From: an uncultured Lachnospiraceae bacterium
GTDB lineage: Bacteria; Bacillota; Clostridia; Lachnospirales; Lachnospiraceae
Direction: 5' to 3'
DNA: 6,190 nt
Assembly: GCA_958444395.1 (NCBI GenBank)
Contig: CAUCOL010000120.1
Location: forward strand, 1 to 6,190
The notes under the pieces were generated by a model, which saw only the letters and a program-made list of their open reading frames with translations, made no database searches and was not told where the DNA came from. Position 1 is the first letter of the stretch, and every line of letters starts with the position of its first letter. The position numbers were made by a program, and so were the translations under genes. Positions 1 through 5,519 of the stretch are shown here, piece by piece.

Positions 1-496
1 GGCAAGTGCAGAGTATCATGTTGTAAAGAATGAAGTAGAAGAGAAGATTGATCTGCCTGTAAAGAATCATAAGGCACGGGTGGTAAAGACACTGTCCTAT
101 GATAAAAAAGGAAATTTAATCTTAAAAATAAAATTTACGAATAAAACAGGTAAGACGAATACTGTTATCACCTCTTTTAGAACCTCTTATAAATTAGATG
201 GTATGATTATTATCACAGAGAAGGAAGACTTTTCCGGACAGAAGGCAGTATTCAAATATAATATCAGAAAATATATGAATAAAATGAATGCTACGAAGTT
301 AAAAGCGCACAAGTCCAAAACATTTACCATCAAGATCAGTAAAAAGAAATTAAAGGGAAAAGTGTATGATCTGCCGGCACATACAGTCGGTGTCACGGGA
401 AGCTTTAGAACATCAGCCTGTGGAGGTTATTATAACGACTTGACTATGTTTAATGAGGAACAAAATAACCAGTATGAACCACCATATGCAAGATAA
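1..496 (+). CDS. Secreted Ig-like family protein, C-terminal part (5' end outside window)
   Basis: The reading frame is open from base 2 to the TAA at 494-496 (164 codons), so the GTG at 80 is not a real start and the gene begins upstream. It is the C-terminal end of a protein in the same family as the products at 1806-2957 and 3393-4475. The first residues (HVVKN) match the last strand of their BIG2-like domain (VVKN). They are followed by the shared module: LSYDKKGNL near its start and FTIKISKKKLKGKVYDL near its end, against FVIKKKALKRKKFDL and FVIKKKELKRTNFDL in the others. It is more divergent than the other two and has its own tail containing SACGGYYNDL and ending in YEPPYAR. By analogy it is probably exported and acts at the cell surface or outside the cell; the function is unknown. 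The membrane protein gene follows after 50 nt in the same direction, which suggests an operon. Confidence 0.8.
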   Translation, partial: ASAEYHVVKNEVEEKIDLPVKNHKARVVKTLSYDKKGNLILKIKFTNKTGKTNTVITSFRTSYKLDGMIIITEKEDFSGQKAVFKYNIRKYMNKMNATKLKAHKSKTFTIKISKKKLKGKVYDLPAHTVGVTGSFRTSACGGYYNDLTMFNEEQNNQYEPPYAR

Positions 497-533
497 GCGT
501 GCGTGTGAAACCTTGCGTTTGACATGAGGAAAG

Positions 534-540
534 AAAGGAG
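534..540 (+). promoter_or_regulatory. Ribosome binding site of the membrane protein gene
   Basis: A strong AAAGGAG lies 6 nt before the ATG at 547. It fixes the start of the membrane protein gene and argues that this gene is translated independently of the gene ending at 496. Confidence 0.85.
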
Positions 541-546
541 TACTTT

Positions 547-1767
547 ATGGAGGACTGGAAAGGAAAAGAGGGAATCATTCCGGAGAAGGAGCCTTATAAA
601 AAAGGACGGGGGTTTGTTTTATGGGCTGTTCTGGCATTGGTGTCCTATTATCTTATATTTAACAGAGTGTCTCATATGATCATGGCGGGACTGCTGTCAA
701 AATATAAAGCGACCAGCTGGATGCCGCCTGCTGCATCCATGATTTACTATGTTGTTTGTCCGGTGGCAAAGTACATCTGTGCTTTTATTTTTGCCTTTAT
801 AGTAAAGAGCTTGATCAATGTGCATATTGCCTCGTTTAATGAAAAAGCACTGGTTAAAAATGCTGCGATTTTAAAAGCAAATGAGGAGGCAGACAGTGCT
901 GTGCAGGCAGCTATGAACCCAACGGAGACCCTGGTTGCAAGACTTACAAAAGGAAAGATGGAGCTTGCGAAATATGAGCCGTTTCTCAGAAAAAAAGATT
1001 TTTATCACAGCTTCTATTATTGGGATGCAAAAAAGGCGTTATTGGTTGGCGTGCTTTCATTTTTGCTGACGAGGGTCGTTGCATATATTATTGCATGGAT
1101 AGCAGCGATTGTTTTGTCGATCGGTTATATGATTGCCGGTCAGACCCCGGATCAGGCAGTGGGTTCTGCTATTATACAAATGATGCTGATACTGTCGATC
1201 GTGATGAGTGTAGGTATTTGCATCGGTTCATTTCCTTTTGCTGCACTTTGCCGAAAAAGGGCGGACAAGCTTCAGGTGGAGGATGACACAAACGGTTATA
1301 CGCATGCTATTAATCGGGTTATACCGGATGTGCCAATGCGATATCGCCGTATCAGGCTGATGAATAAGCTTATAAGAATTACACGGAAAAAGAATTATAC
1401 GACGGTTGATGAATCGATCACATCCTATGAGCGTGCAGTGAGGACAAAAGAAGGAATCGTAGCTGTTATCGGAATATTGATAATATTTGGAATATTTAAT
1501 GCGATCAATAATAGTCTCAATGAATCGGAGCAGATGATGAAAGCCTCTGCAGATGATGTCTGCAGGAGGATGGATGAAAGCAGAGAAGAAAGTCAGAGAA
1601 TACGTGAATCAGATCGAATGACAAAACAGAAATATAATGAGTATGGTGCAGCACGCCGGTATGCGGATAACAGCATGGCAAATGCGAGAAAGTTAAGGAC
1701 TCCCGGTGCAGCGCAGTATGCCAATCAGGCAAAAAAATATGCGGATGATCTGCAACGAAGATTATAG
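547..1767 (+). CDS. Uncharacterised multi-pass membrane protein with charged C-terminal tail
   Basis: A 406-residue protein that I do not recognise. Five hydrophobic segments are visible: about residues 22-40, 63-89, 163-197 (long enough to be a tight pair), 205-234 and 303-321. There is no cleavable signal peptide; the N-terminus is charged (MEDWKGKEG...KKGRG). A loop of about 70 residues separates segments 2 and 3, and a basic loop (about 235-302, with RYRRIR and RITRKK) lies between 4 and 5. The last 85 residues are hydrophilic and probably helical or coiled-coil, with an imperfect repeat: AARRYADNSMANARKL (368-383) against AAQYANQAKKYADDL (388-402). It lies between two secreted Ig-like paralogues with gaps of 50 and 38 nt, so co-transcription is likely. 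A role as membrane partner of those proteins is inference from position only. No catalytic motif or transporter signature was seen. Confidence 0.85.
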   Translation: MEDWKGKEGIIPEKEPYKKGRGFVLWAVLALVSYYLIFNRVSHMIMAGLLSKYKATSWMPPAASMIYYVVCPVAKYICAFIFAFIVKSLINVHIASFNEKALVKNAAILKANEEADSAVQAAMNPTETLVARLTKGKMELAKYEPFLRKKDFYHSFYYWDAKKALLVGVLSFLLTRVVAYIIAWIAAIVLSIGYMIAGQTPDQAVGSAIIQMMLILSIVMSVGICIGSFPFAALCRKRADKLQVEDDTNGYTHAINRVIPDVPMRYRRIRLMNKLIRITRKKNYTTVDESITSYERAVRTKEGIVAVIGILIIFGIFNAINNSLNESEQMMKASADDVCRRMDESREESQRIRESDRMTKQKYNEYGAARRYADNSMANARKLRTPGAAQYANQAKKYADDLQRRL

Positions 1768-1793
1768 AAAAAAAGTAAAATACAAACGGGAAA

Positions 1794-1798
1794 GGGGG
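1794..1798 (+). promoter_or_regulatory. Ribosome binding site of the second secreted protein gene
   Basis: A purine-rich AAAGGGGGAAA centred on GGGGG lies 7 nt before the ATG at 1806. This supports that start, which is immediately followed by a signal peptide. Confidence 0.75.
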
Positions 1799-1805
1799 AA
1801 ATATT

Positions 1806-2957
1806 ATGAAGAAAAAAGTCTTAGCTCTCACATTGGCGACAACGATGACAGCTGCTGCTTTTTCGGCAGTGGGTGCAGGCAATATAACTGCAAAGAAAGC
1901 GGCAGCTGAGGAGGCAGCCGGGGAGCAAACGGTATATTATGGGGAGAAGGTCGATGCGTCAGGACAGAGCTTTTACAGAAAAATCACACTGGGAACAGAT
2001 AGTGTGCTGAATTATTACCACATTGACAAGGATACGGGAAAACAGACACAGGATGGAACGATCCGTCTGACAGAAGACGGGTTTGCCTGGTATAAACCAT
2101 GTGTCGTCGATGATTTTTCGTGGATTCAGCCATTTACACAGAATGCAGTTCAGAATGGACGGTATTATAAGGTACTTGAAAGGGATACAAACTATAATCT
2201 GCAGCTTCAGGATGCGTCGGGGACTGTTTATGCGATGGATGCAGACCATTATATGACAAAGATATCGGAAGGGTCAGGTATCCCGGACTGGGCAACAGAA
2301 TCCTATGATATGGATATGAAGATTGTATGCAGGGAGTCTGATAGAGAGATTGTCAACGTGACAAAAGGACAGACGATTTCCCTGGCATTAGAGGGTGCAT
2401 ACGCCTTCAGAATGAATTATCAGAGAGAACCTACGGTGAACTGGTCATCCAGTAACGCATCTATTGCAACAGTAAACAGTGAGGGTGTAGTGAAAGGCAA
2501 AAAATATGGCACAGTGACGGTTACAGCGCAGTTTGGCAAGAAGACGCCTTCCTCTATTAAAGTCAGGGTAGTGAAGAATCAATATACCGCAAAAGTGACA
2601 TCGGGCAGCAGAGCAAATCTTTACTATGGAAAGCAATATACAGCCATTACCTCTATGAAGTGGGATAAAAAGGGAAATTTGGTATGCGTATATACGAAGA
2701 AAACAATATACAACCAGGGTGAGAAGAAACGGAAGGATACCAGGCGCTGGACGGATCGATACATGCTGGAGATTGCCGATGAAACAGGAGAGACCGTATT
2801 CTGCAAAACAGTGACATTCAAAAATGTTGCATTTCAGAAATGTGTAAGAAAGTTTGTGATCAAAAAGAAGGCATTGAAACGGAAGAAGTTTGATCTGCAG
2901 TATTCTAATGCATATCTGGATGAGGCACCGAATGAAAGTAATGGTGGAACGGTTTGA
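1806..2957 (+). CDS. Secreted protein with BIG2-like Ig domain and shared C-terminal module
   Basis: A 383-residue exported protein. Residues 1-34 form a signal peptide (MKKK, hydrophobic 5-24), with likely cleavage after A-A-A (32-34) before EE, matching the ASA/EE site of the paralogue at 3393-4475. Residues about 40-175 are a family-specific N-terminal region (EDGFAWY at 90-96, DADHYMTKIS at 145-154). Residues about 184-257 look like a bacterial Ig-like group 2 domain: NVTKGQT, VNWSSSNASIATVNSEGVV, KKYGTVTVTAQF and VRVVKN are in the expected order. Residues about 275-370 are the shared C-terminal module (ITSMKWDKKGNLVCVY, then FVIKKKALKRKKFDL). BIG2-type folds are common in surface and adhesion proteins. 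No LPXTG motif, membrane anchor, SLH domain or enzyme motif is visible, so it is probably released or held by a partner. It is the last gene of the rightward block, 38 nt after the membrane protein gene, and is followed by a strong terminator. The biological role is unknown. Confidence 0.88.
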   Translation: MKKKVLALTLATTMTAAAFSAVGAGNITAKKAAAEEAAGEQTVYYGEKVDASGQSFYRKITLGTDSVLNYYHIDKDTGKQTQDGTIRLTEDGFAWYKPCVVDDFSWIQPFTQNAVQNGRYYKVLERDTNYNLQLQDASGTVYAMDADHYMTKISEGSGIPDWATESYDMDMKIVCRESDREIVNVTKGQTISLALEGAYAFRMNYQREPTVNWSSSNASIATVNSEGVVKGKKYGTVTVTAQFGKKTPSSIKVRVVKNQYTAKVTSGSRANLYYGKQYTAITSMKWDKKGNLVCVYTKKTIYNQGEKKRKDTRRWTDRYMLEIADETGETVFCKTVTFKNVAFQKCVRKFVIKKKALKRKKFDLQYSNAYLDEAPNESNGGTV

Positions 2958-2965
2958 TGTTGAGA

Positions 2966-3009
2966 TAAGGGGCTGTCGCACTAAGCATCGTTAAAGCGAC
3001 AGCCCCTTA
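2966..3009 (+). terminator. Strong hairpin terminator after the rightward operon
   Basis: A perfect 14-bp stem (2966-2979 pairing with 2996-3009, core GGGGCTGTCGC/GCGACAGCCCC) encloses a 16-nt loop and is followed by ATTTCGTTTTA. It begins 8 nt after the stop codon of the secreted protein gene and fits a Rho-independent terminator. On the minus strand it sits just after the stop of the decayed gene remnant, so it may act in both directions, although the T-run on that side is weak. Confidence 0.85.
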
Positions 3010-3038
3010 ATTTCGTTTTAGACTGTTATTTCATAATA

Positions 3039-3316
3039 TTACAGATTAGAAAGGATAAAAGCTCGACGGTTCTGAGGAATCTGGAGAACATCCATTGCCT
3101 GCTCGGCAGAAACATTAAATGCCTGTTTGTTACGTAATAGATACCCGGATATTTTTCCTCAATATGATGCCCTGCATCCTCCAGCATAGCAAACAGTTCT
3201 CTTGGATATGCTTCCCGGAAAAGAGAAACAGTCAGCTCTGACAGCGGTATTTCATTTACTGTTTTACCATAGCCTTTATACAGACAGGCGTAGCCGACGG
3301 TTTTAAAGAAAGTTAC
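3039..3316 (-). pseudogene. Decayed remnant of a clostridial hypothetical gene, internally deleted
   Basis: Reading the minus strand downward from 3316 gives VTFFKTVGYACLYKGYGK, then LTVSLFREAYPRELF and EEKYPGIYYVT, ending near 3128. This frame has no start codon, and a TAG lies just upstream at 3317-3319. In the next frame, from about 3130 to the TAA at 3039-3041, the sequence reads on as NKQAFNVSAEQAMDVLQIP and ends NRRAFILSNL. From memory, the first block resembles an internal part of hypothetical proteins that are common in multiple copies in Lachnospiraceae. The second resembles the extreme C-terminus (EQAMDVLxIP) of such proteins, often Rpn or PD-(D/E)XK nuclease-like families. The simplest reading is a gene that lost its 5' end and a central segment, fusing two distant parts out of frame near 3120-3130. 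No ribosome binding site or promoter is evident. The family assignment is from recall; the broken structure is directly visible. Confidence 0.6.
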
Positions 3317-3392
3317 CTATATCATAACATGTTTGACGGGAATTTCCACTGTAACTGTAACGAATGAAAAAATACATATTTAAAAAGTGTGA

Positions 3393-4475
3393 TTAGTAAA
3401 TCTGCGCATGAGAACGTGTCAGATCAAAGTTTGTTCTTTTCAGCTCCTTTTTCTTAATCACAAACGTTTTTGTATAGTTCTTTGCTGGTTCATGCTTCAT
3501 AACAATAGTGTCATTAAAGACAATTTTGCCTGTTTCTGATACAATTTTCATTAGATGATTTGTGGTATAAGTTGCTTTTGCAGCACTCTTAGACAGCTTG
3601 TAAAAACCTCTCTTCTTATAAACGCATACCAGATTTCCTTTCTTATCAAACTTCATAGATGTGATCGTCATATATTCCAGACCACCGGATGTTGGAGTAA
3701 CAGTGCTTGATGAAGACTTTAAGCCTGCTTTATATACATTCTTTACAACCTTGATTTTTACAGTTGTTGGCTCCTCGGTATTAAACTGTGCTGTAATCGT
3801 TGTTGTTCCATATTTTTTGCTCTTTACAACACCGTTGTTATCTACTGATGCCACAGATGGATCGCTGGATGTCCAATTAATTACCGGCTTTGCACCATTG
3901 TATCGTCTTGCATAATCTTCAACACCCATTAATGTGAATGCAAATTTCTGTCCCTTTGCCATCTTTTCAACAACATCGGCTTCTTCCAACTCGCCCTCTC
4001 TCCAGTATCCGATTCCAGTACCATCTTCACCCATTGTCTTTTTCCAATCGGCAACATTCGTACCATCACCATCGGAAATCTTTGTTAAAAAATGAGTATC
4101 ATCCATCAGATATACCCATCCATACTCATTCTCCAGCTTGAAACGATAATCGTTGTTTTCAATGATTTTATACTTTTCATTTTTACTGATAATTGTAGTC
4201 ACAAATGCAAATCCATCCTCACCGATAACAATGTTCGTATCTGGTTTCTCATCCTGCTTCTCGTCCTGTTTATCAGTTGCAAACTCGACACCATAATAGT
4301 TCACCGTCTTTCCATCTGCTGACACAATGGCTCTTGTACCGTTACCATTGCTCCAATCTGTTGTATACAGCACTCTCTCGCCTGTTTCCTCAGCACTTGC
4401 TCTCTGCACCGGTGCTACGTTGAAACTTGTTACAGCAATAACGATTGCCATCATAATTGTCATTAATTTCTTCAT
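3393..4475 (-). CDS. Secreted protein with BIG2-like Ig domain, paralogue on the opposite strand
   Basis: A 360-residue exported protein starting at the ATG at 4475. The frame is open to an ATG at 4613, but only the 4475 start is followed at once by a signal peptide (MKKLMTIMMAIVIAVTSF) and preceded by a good ribosome site. Cleavage is likely after ASA (26-28), before EE. An acidic, lysine-containing repeat (DKQDEKQDEKPD) lies at residues 68-79. EDGFAF (86-91), DDTHFLTKIS (125-134) and ADW (142-144) match the N-terminal region of the paralogue at 1806-2957. Residues about 171-246 form the BIG2-like domain (MAKGQKF, VINWTSSDPSVASVDNNGVV, KKYGTTTITAQF, KVVKN). Residues about 267-355 are the shared module (ITSMKFDKKGNLVCVY and FVIKKKELKRTNFDL); the first of these blocks matches the paralogue at 16 of 19 positions including the preceding three residues. 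It is monocistronic here and convergent with the paralogue. No cell-wall anchor is seen. No canonical terminator is seen downstream, only an A/T-rich stretch. Function unknown, probably extracellular. Confidence 0.9.
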   Translation of the reverse strand: MKKLMTIMMAIVIAVTSFNVAPVQRASAEETGERVLYTTDWSNGNGTRAIVSADGKTVNYYGVEFATDKQDEKQDEKPDTNIVIGEDGFAFVTTIISKNEKYKIIENNDYRFKLENEYGWVYLMDDTHFLTKISDGDGTNVADWKKTMGEDGTGIGYWREGELEEADVVEKMAKGQKFAFTLMGVEDYARRYNGAKPVINWTSSDPSVASVDNNGVVKSKKYGTTTITAQFNTEEPTTVKIKVVKNVYKAGLKSSSSTVTPTSGGLEYMTITSMKFDKKGNLVCVYKKRGFYKLSKSAAKATYTTNHLMKIVSETGKIVFNDTIVMKHEPAKNYTKTFVIKKKELKRTNFDLTRSHAQIY

Positions 4476-4483
4476 TAGAATCA

Positions 4484-4491
4484 TCCTTTCT
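4484..4491 (-). promoter_or_regulatory. Ribosome binding site that decides the 4475 start
   Basis: On the minus strand AGAAAGGA lies 8 nt upstream of the ATG at 4475. No comparable site precedes the more distant in-frame ATG at 4613, so this site supports the shorter protein with an intact signal peptide. Confidence 0.8.
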
Positions 4492-4559
4492 TTGCTTTGG
4501 ATTGAACGTGTGCTGCATATGAAACAGAGCCTTTTGCAACACTTTTTTCCTTGCCGGAT

Positions 4560-4570
4560 AGTATAACATA
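4560..4570 (-). promoter_or_regulatory. Possible extended -10 promoter for the leftward secreted gene
   Basis: The minus strand reads TATGTTATACT, which contains TGTTATACT: a TGn extension followed by TATACT, five of six matches to the -10 consensus. No good -35 box is found 16-18 nt upstream, as is tolerated for extended -10 promoters. It would give a leader of roughly 80 nt before the ATG at 4475. Confidence 0.45.
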
Positions 4571-4637
4571 CGCACTCTGCGATTCTCTTTCCGCTTTTTT
4601 CGTTTTTCGACATTTTTCGTCATGACACCCCTTGCAA

Positions 4638-4667
4638 ATGCCCTGTTTTCGGGCATAAAATTTTTTT
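4638..4667 (+). terminator. Hairpin with T-run in intergenic region, terminator-like on plus strand
   Basis: ATGCCC (4638-4643) pairs with GGGCAT (4651-4656) around a 7-nt loop, followed by AAAA and seven T residues. The form is that of a short intrinsic terminator for plus-strand transcription. No plus-strand gene lies immediately upstream. It could stop antisense transcription coming from the leftward gene, end a small RNA, or be chance in an A/T-rich stretch. The following bases form a 10-bp A/T palindrome (4657-4666 with 4669-4678). Confidence 0.35.
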
Positions 4668-4731
4668 GAAAAAATTTTCATTTGGGGTATTTTTTGCATT
4701 TTTTTTGCTATTTCTCGCTTCGGATGGATCG

Positions 4732-4796
4732 AAGAATGATCCTGCACAGTTCCGGATACAGACGCAGTCCCGTGATGATAGATGTGCATCATTCTT
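4732..4796. repeat. Imperfect inverted repeat upstream of the CIRCE element
   Basis: AAGAATGAT (4732-4740) is the exact reverse complement of ATCATTCTT (4788-4796). After a 3-nt bulge (4741-4743), GCACA (4744-4748) pairs with TGTGC (4783-4787). The stem totals 14 bp with a 34-nt loop and no T-run on either side. The role is unknown. It lies about 50 bp upstream of the hsp20 operator. Confidence 0.5.
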
Positions 4797-4845
4797 TGCA
4801 GTAGAATGTGTAAAACAGGAGTTTAGAAAATTTTTAGAAAATATG

Positions 4846-4872
4846 TTAGCACTCTATCTTGACGAGTGCTAA
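4846..4872 (+). promoter_or_regulatory. CIRCE operator (HrcA binding site)
   Basis: TTAGCACTC, a 9-nt spacer, then GAGTGCTAA: an exact match to the CIRCE inverted repeat, extended one base pair by G4845/C4873. CIRCE is the known operator of the heat-shock repressor HrcA, normally upstream of groESL and the hrcA-grpE-dnaK operon. Here the only rightward gene downstream is hsp20, so HrcA repression of hsp20 is the expected control. The right end of the spacer contains the -35 box of the hsp20 promoter. Confidence 0.97.
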
Positions 4873-4887
4873 CAGAAGTGGTATAAC
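4859..4887 (+). promoter_or_regulatory. Sigma-A promoter of hsp20, overlapped by CIRCE
   Basis: TTGACG (4859-4864, five of six matches) and TATAAC (4882-4887, five of six) are separated by exactly 17 bp. The -35 box lies in the CIRCE spacer and first base of its right arm, and the rest of that arm fills the promoter spacer, so bound HrcA should block RNA polymerase directly. Transcription should begin near 4894, leaving a leader of about 146 nt. Confidence 0.8.
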
Positions 4888-4949
4888 ATTGGCAGAACGA
4901 GGGAAGAGTAAGAAAAGTACCTGGTTTCATCGAACGAAATGCACAGAAA

Positions 4950-5013
4950 CTCCGATGCCGGGACAGGGAATATCCGAGAGCAGATATTTGATCATGTACC
5001 TGGGCATCCGGAG
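4950..5013 (+). promoter_or_regulatory. Structured 5' leader of hsp20, possible RNA-level control
   Basis: CTCCGATGCC (4950-4959) pairs with GGCATC-C-GGAG (5003-5013, one bulged C at 5009) to give a 10-bp stem. Above it, after a 4-nt bulge (4960-4963), CAGG (4964-4967) pairs with CCTG (4999-5002). Inside that, AATATC (4969-4974) pairs with GATATT (4983-4988). The structure ends 9 nt before the Shine-Dalgarno site. CTCC at 4950-4953 could instead pair with GGAG at 5027-5030, masking that site. Hsp20 genes elsewhere often carry RNA thermometers, but no ROSE or fourU consensus was recognised, so function is inference. Confidence 0.4.
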
Positions 5014-5022
5014 CTGATATAT

Positions 5023-5030
5023 GGAAGGAG
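5023..5030 (+). promoter_or_regulatory. Ribosome binding site of hsp20
   Basis: GGAAGGAG lies 9 nt before the ATG at 5040. A second in-frame ATG at 5046 is also within range, but MLMPSIFG is the usual clostridial Hsp20 N-terminus, which favours 5040. Confidence 0.85.
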
Positions 5031-5039
5031 AGATGACAT

Positions 5040-5468
5040 ATGTTAATGCCTAGTATTTTTGGAGATAGTTTTGTAGATGATTTATTCGGACTGCCGGAGA
5101 GAAGTTACACGAAGAGTTATGCTTCTAATGGATTGATGCAGACAGATATCCGTGAGACGAAGGATGCGTATGAGGTGATCATGAATCTTCCGGGATATAA
5201 GAAAGAAGACGTAAAGGGTGAGTTAAAGGATGGCTATCTTGTCATCTCAGCGAATACAGCACAGAATCATGACGAGCAGGATAAAGAAGGCAAATATATC
5301 CGTAAGGAACGTTATACCGGTACCTGCAGCCGCAGCTTTTATGTTGGCGACGCAATATCACAGGAGGATATCAAGGCGAAGTTTGAGAATGGTACCCTGA
5401 TCCTTCAGATTCCAAAAGAGGTTCCGAAGAAATCAGAGGAAGCCAAGTTTATTTCTATTGAGGGATAA
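5040..5468 (+). CDS. hsp20: Hsp20/alpha-crystallin small heat-shock protein
   Basis: A 142-residue cytosolic small heat-shock protein, the usual length for the family. These proteins are ATP-independent chaperones that form oligomers and hold unfolding proteins for DnaK or GroEL. Residues 1-32 are the short variable N-terminus (MLMPSIFGDSFVDDLF). Residues about 33-126 are the alpha-crystallin domain: QTDIRETKDAYEVIMNLPGY, then KKEDVKGELKDGYLVISA, the loop YIRKERYTGTCSRSFYV, and KFENGTLILQIPK, which carries the conserved A/K-x-x-x-N-G-x-L signature. The C-terminal tail has an I-x-I-type anchor (ISI, 138-140). The gene is monocistronic, with a CIRCE-controlled promoter 153 bp upstream and a convergent gene ending 51 bp downstream. 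Nothing is truncated or missing. Confidence 0.97.
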   Translation: MLMPSIFGDSFVDDLFGLPERSYTKSYASNGLMQTDIRETKDAYEVIMNLPGYKKEDVKGELKDGYLVISANTAQNHDEQDKEGKYIRKERYTGTCSRSFYVGDAISQEDIKAKFENGTLILQIPKEVPKKSEEAKFISIEG

Positions 5469-5489
5469 AGGAATCAATTCCGCCTTTTT
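5467..5489 (+). terminator. Weak, possibly bidirectional terminator between convergent genes
   Basis: AAAGG (5467-5471) can pair with CCTTT (5483-5487) around an 11-nt loop, followed by further T residues. The minus strand likewise reads AAAAAGG...CCTTTA. The alternative palindrome GGAATCAATTCC lies inside it. The position between hsp20 and the convergent gene ending at 5520 is right for a shared terminator, but the stem is short. Confidence 0.35.
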
Positions 5490-5519
5490 ATTGGGTTATA
5501 CCGGAAAAGAGTGAGGAAT

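Noticed and set aside
503..525. Possible hairpin between the first secreted gene and the membrane protein gene
   Set aside because: The stem needs a G-U pair and a G-G mismatch and has no T-run; it does not support a terminator separating the two genes.
519..546. Perfect -35-like TTGACA with TACTTT 16 nt downstream before the membrane protein gene
   Set aside because: Transcription would begin after the ATG at 547, so it cannot serve this gene; TACTTT is also a poor -10 box.
2445..2981. Long minus-strand frame opposite the second secreted gene
   Set aside because: It is a mirror of a well-supported gene with signal peptide and BIG2-like domain, and its translation is cysteine- and leucine-rich without any recognisable pattern.
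3332..3392. Search for a terminator of the leftward secreted gene
   Set aside because: Only A/T-rich sequence and a short TTACAG direct repeat were found; no stable stem followed by a T-run, so no terminator is called.
4476..4613. N-terminal extension of the leftward secreted protein from an ATG at 4613
   Set aside because: It would place 46 charged and cysteine-containing residues ahead of a clear signal peptide, and there is no ribosome site at 4613, whereas AGAAAGGA precedes the ATG at 4475.
4822..4847. Alternative hsp20 promoter using TTTAGA and TATGTT upstream of CIRCE
   Set aside because: Spacing is only 14 bp and both boxes are poor compared with TTGACG-17-TATAAC at 4859-4887.
4666..4872. 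Plus-strand frame with a hydrophobic start (MKKFSFGVFF) running into the CIRCE element
   Set aside because: It begins with TTG in an A/T palindrome without a ribosome site, its hydrophobicity comes from T-rich low-complexity DNA, and it ends inside the operator.
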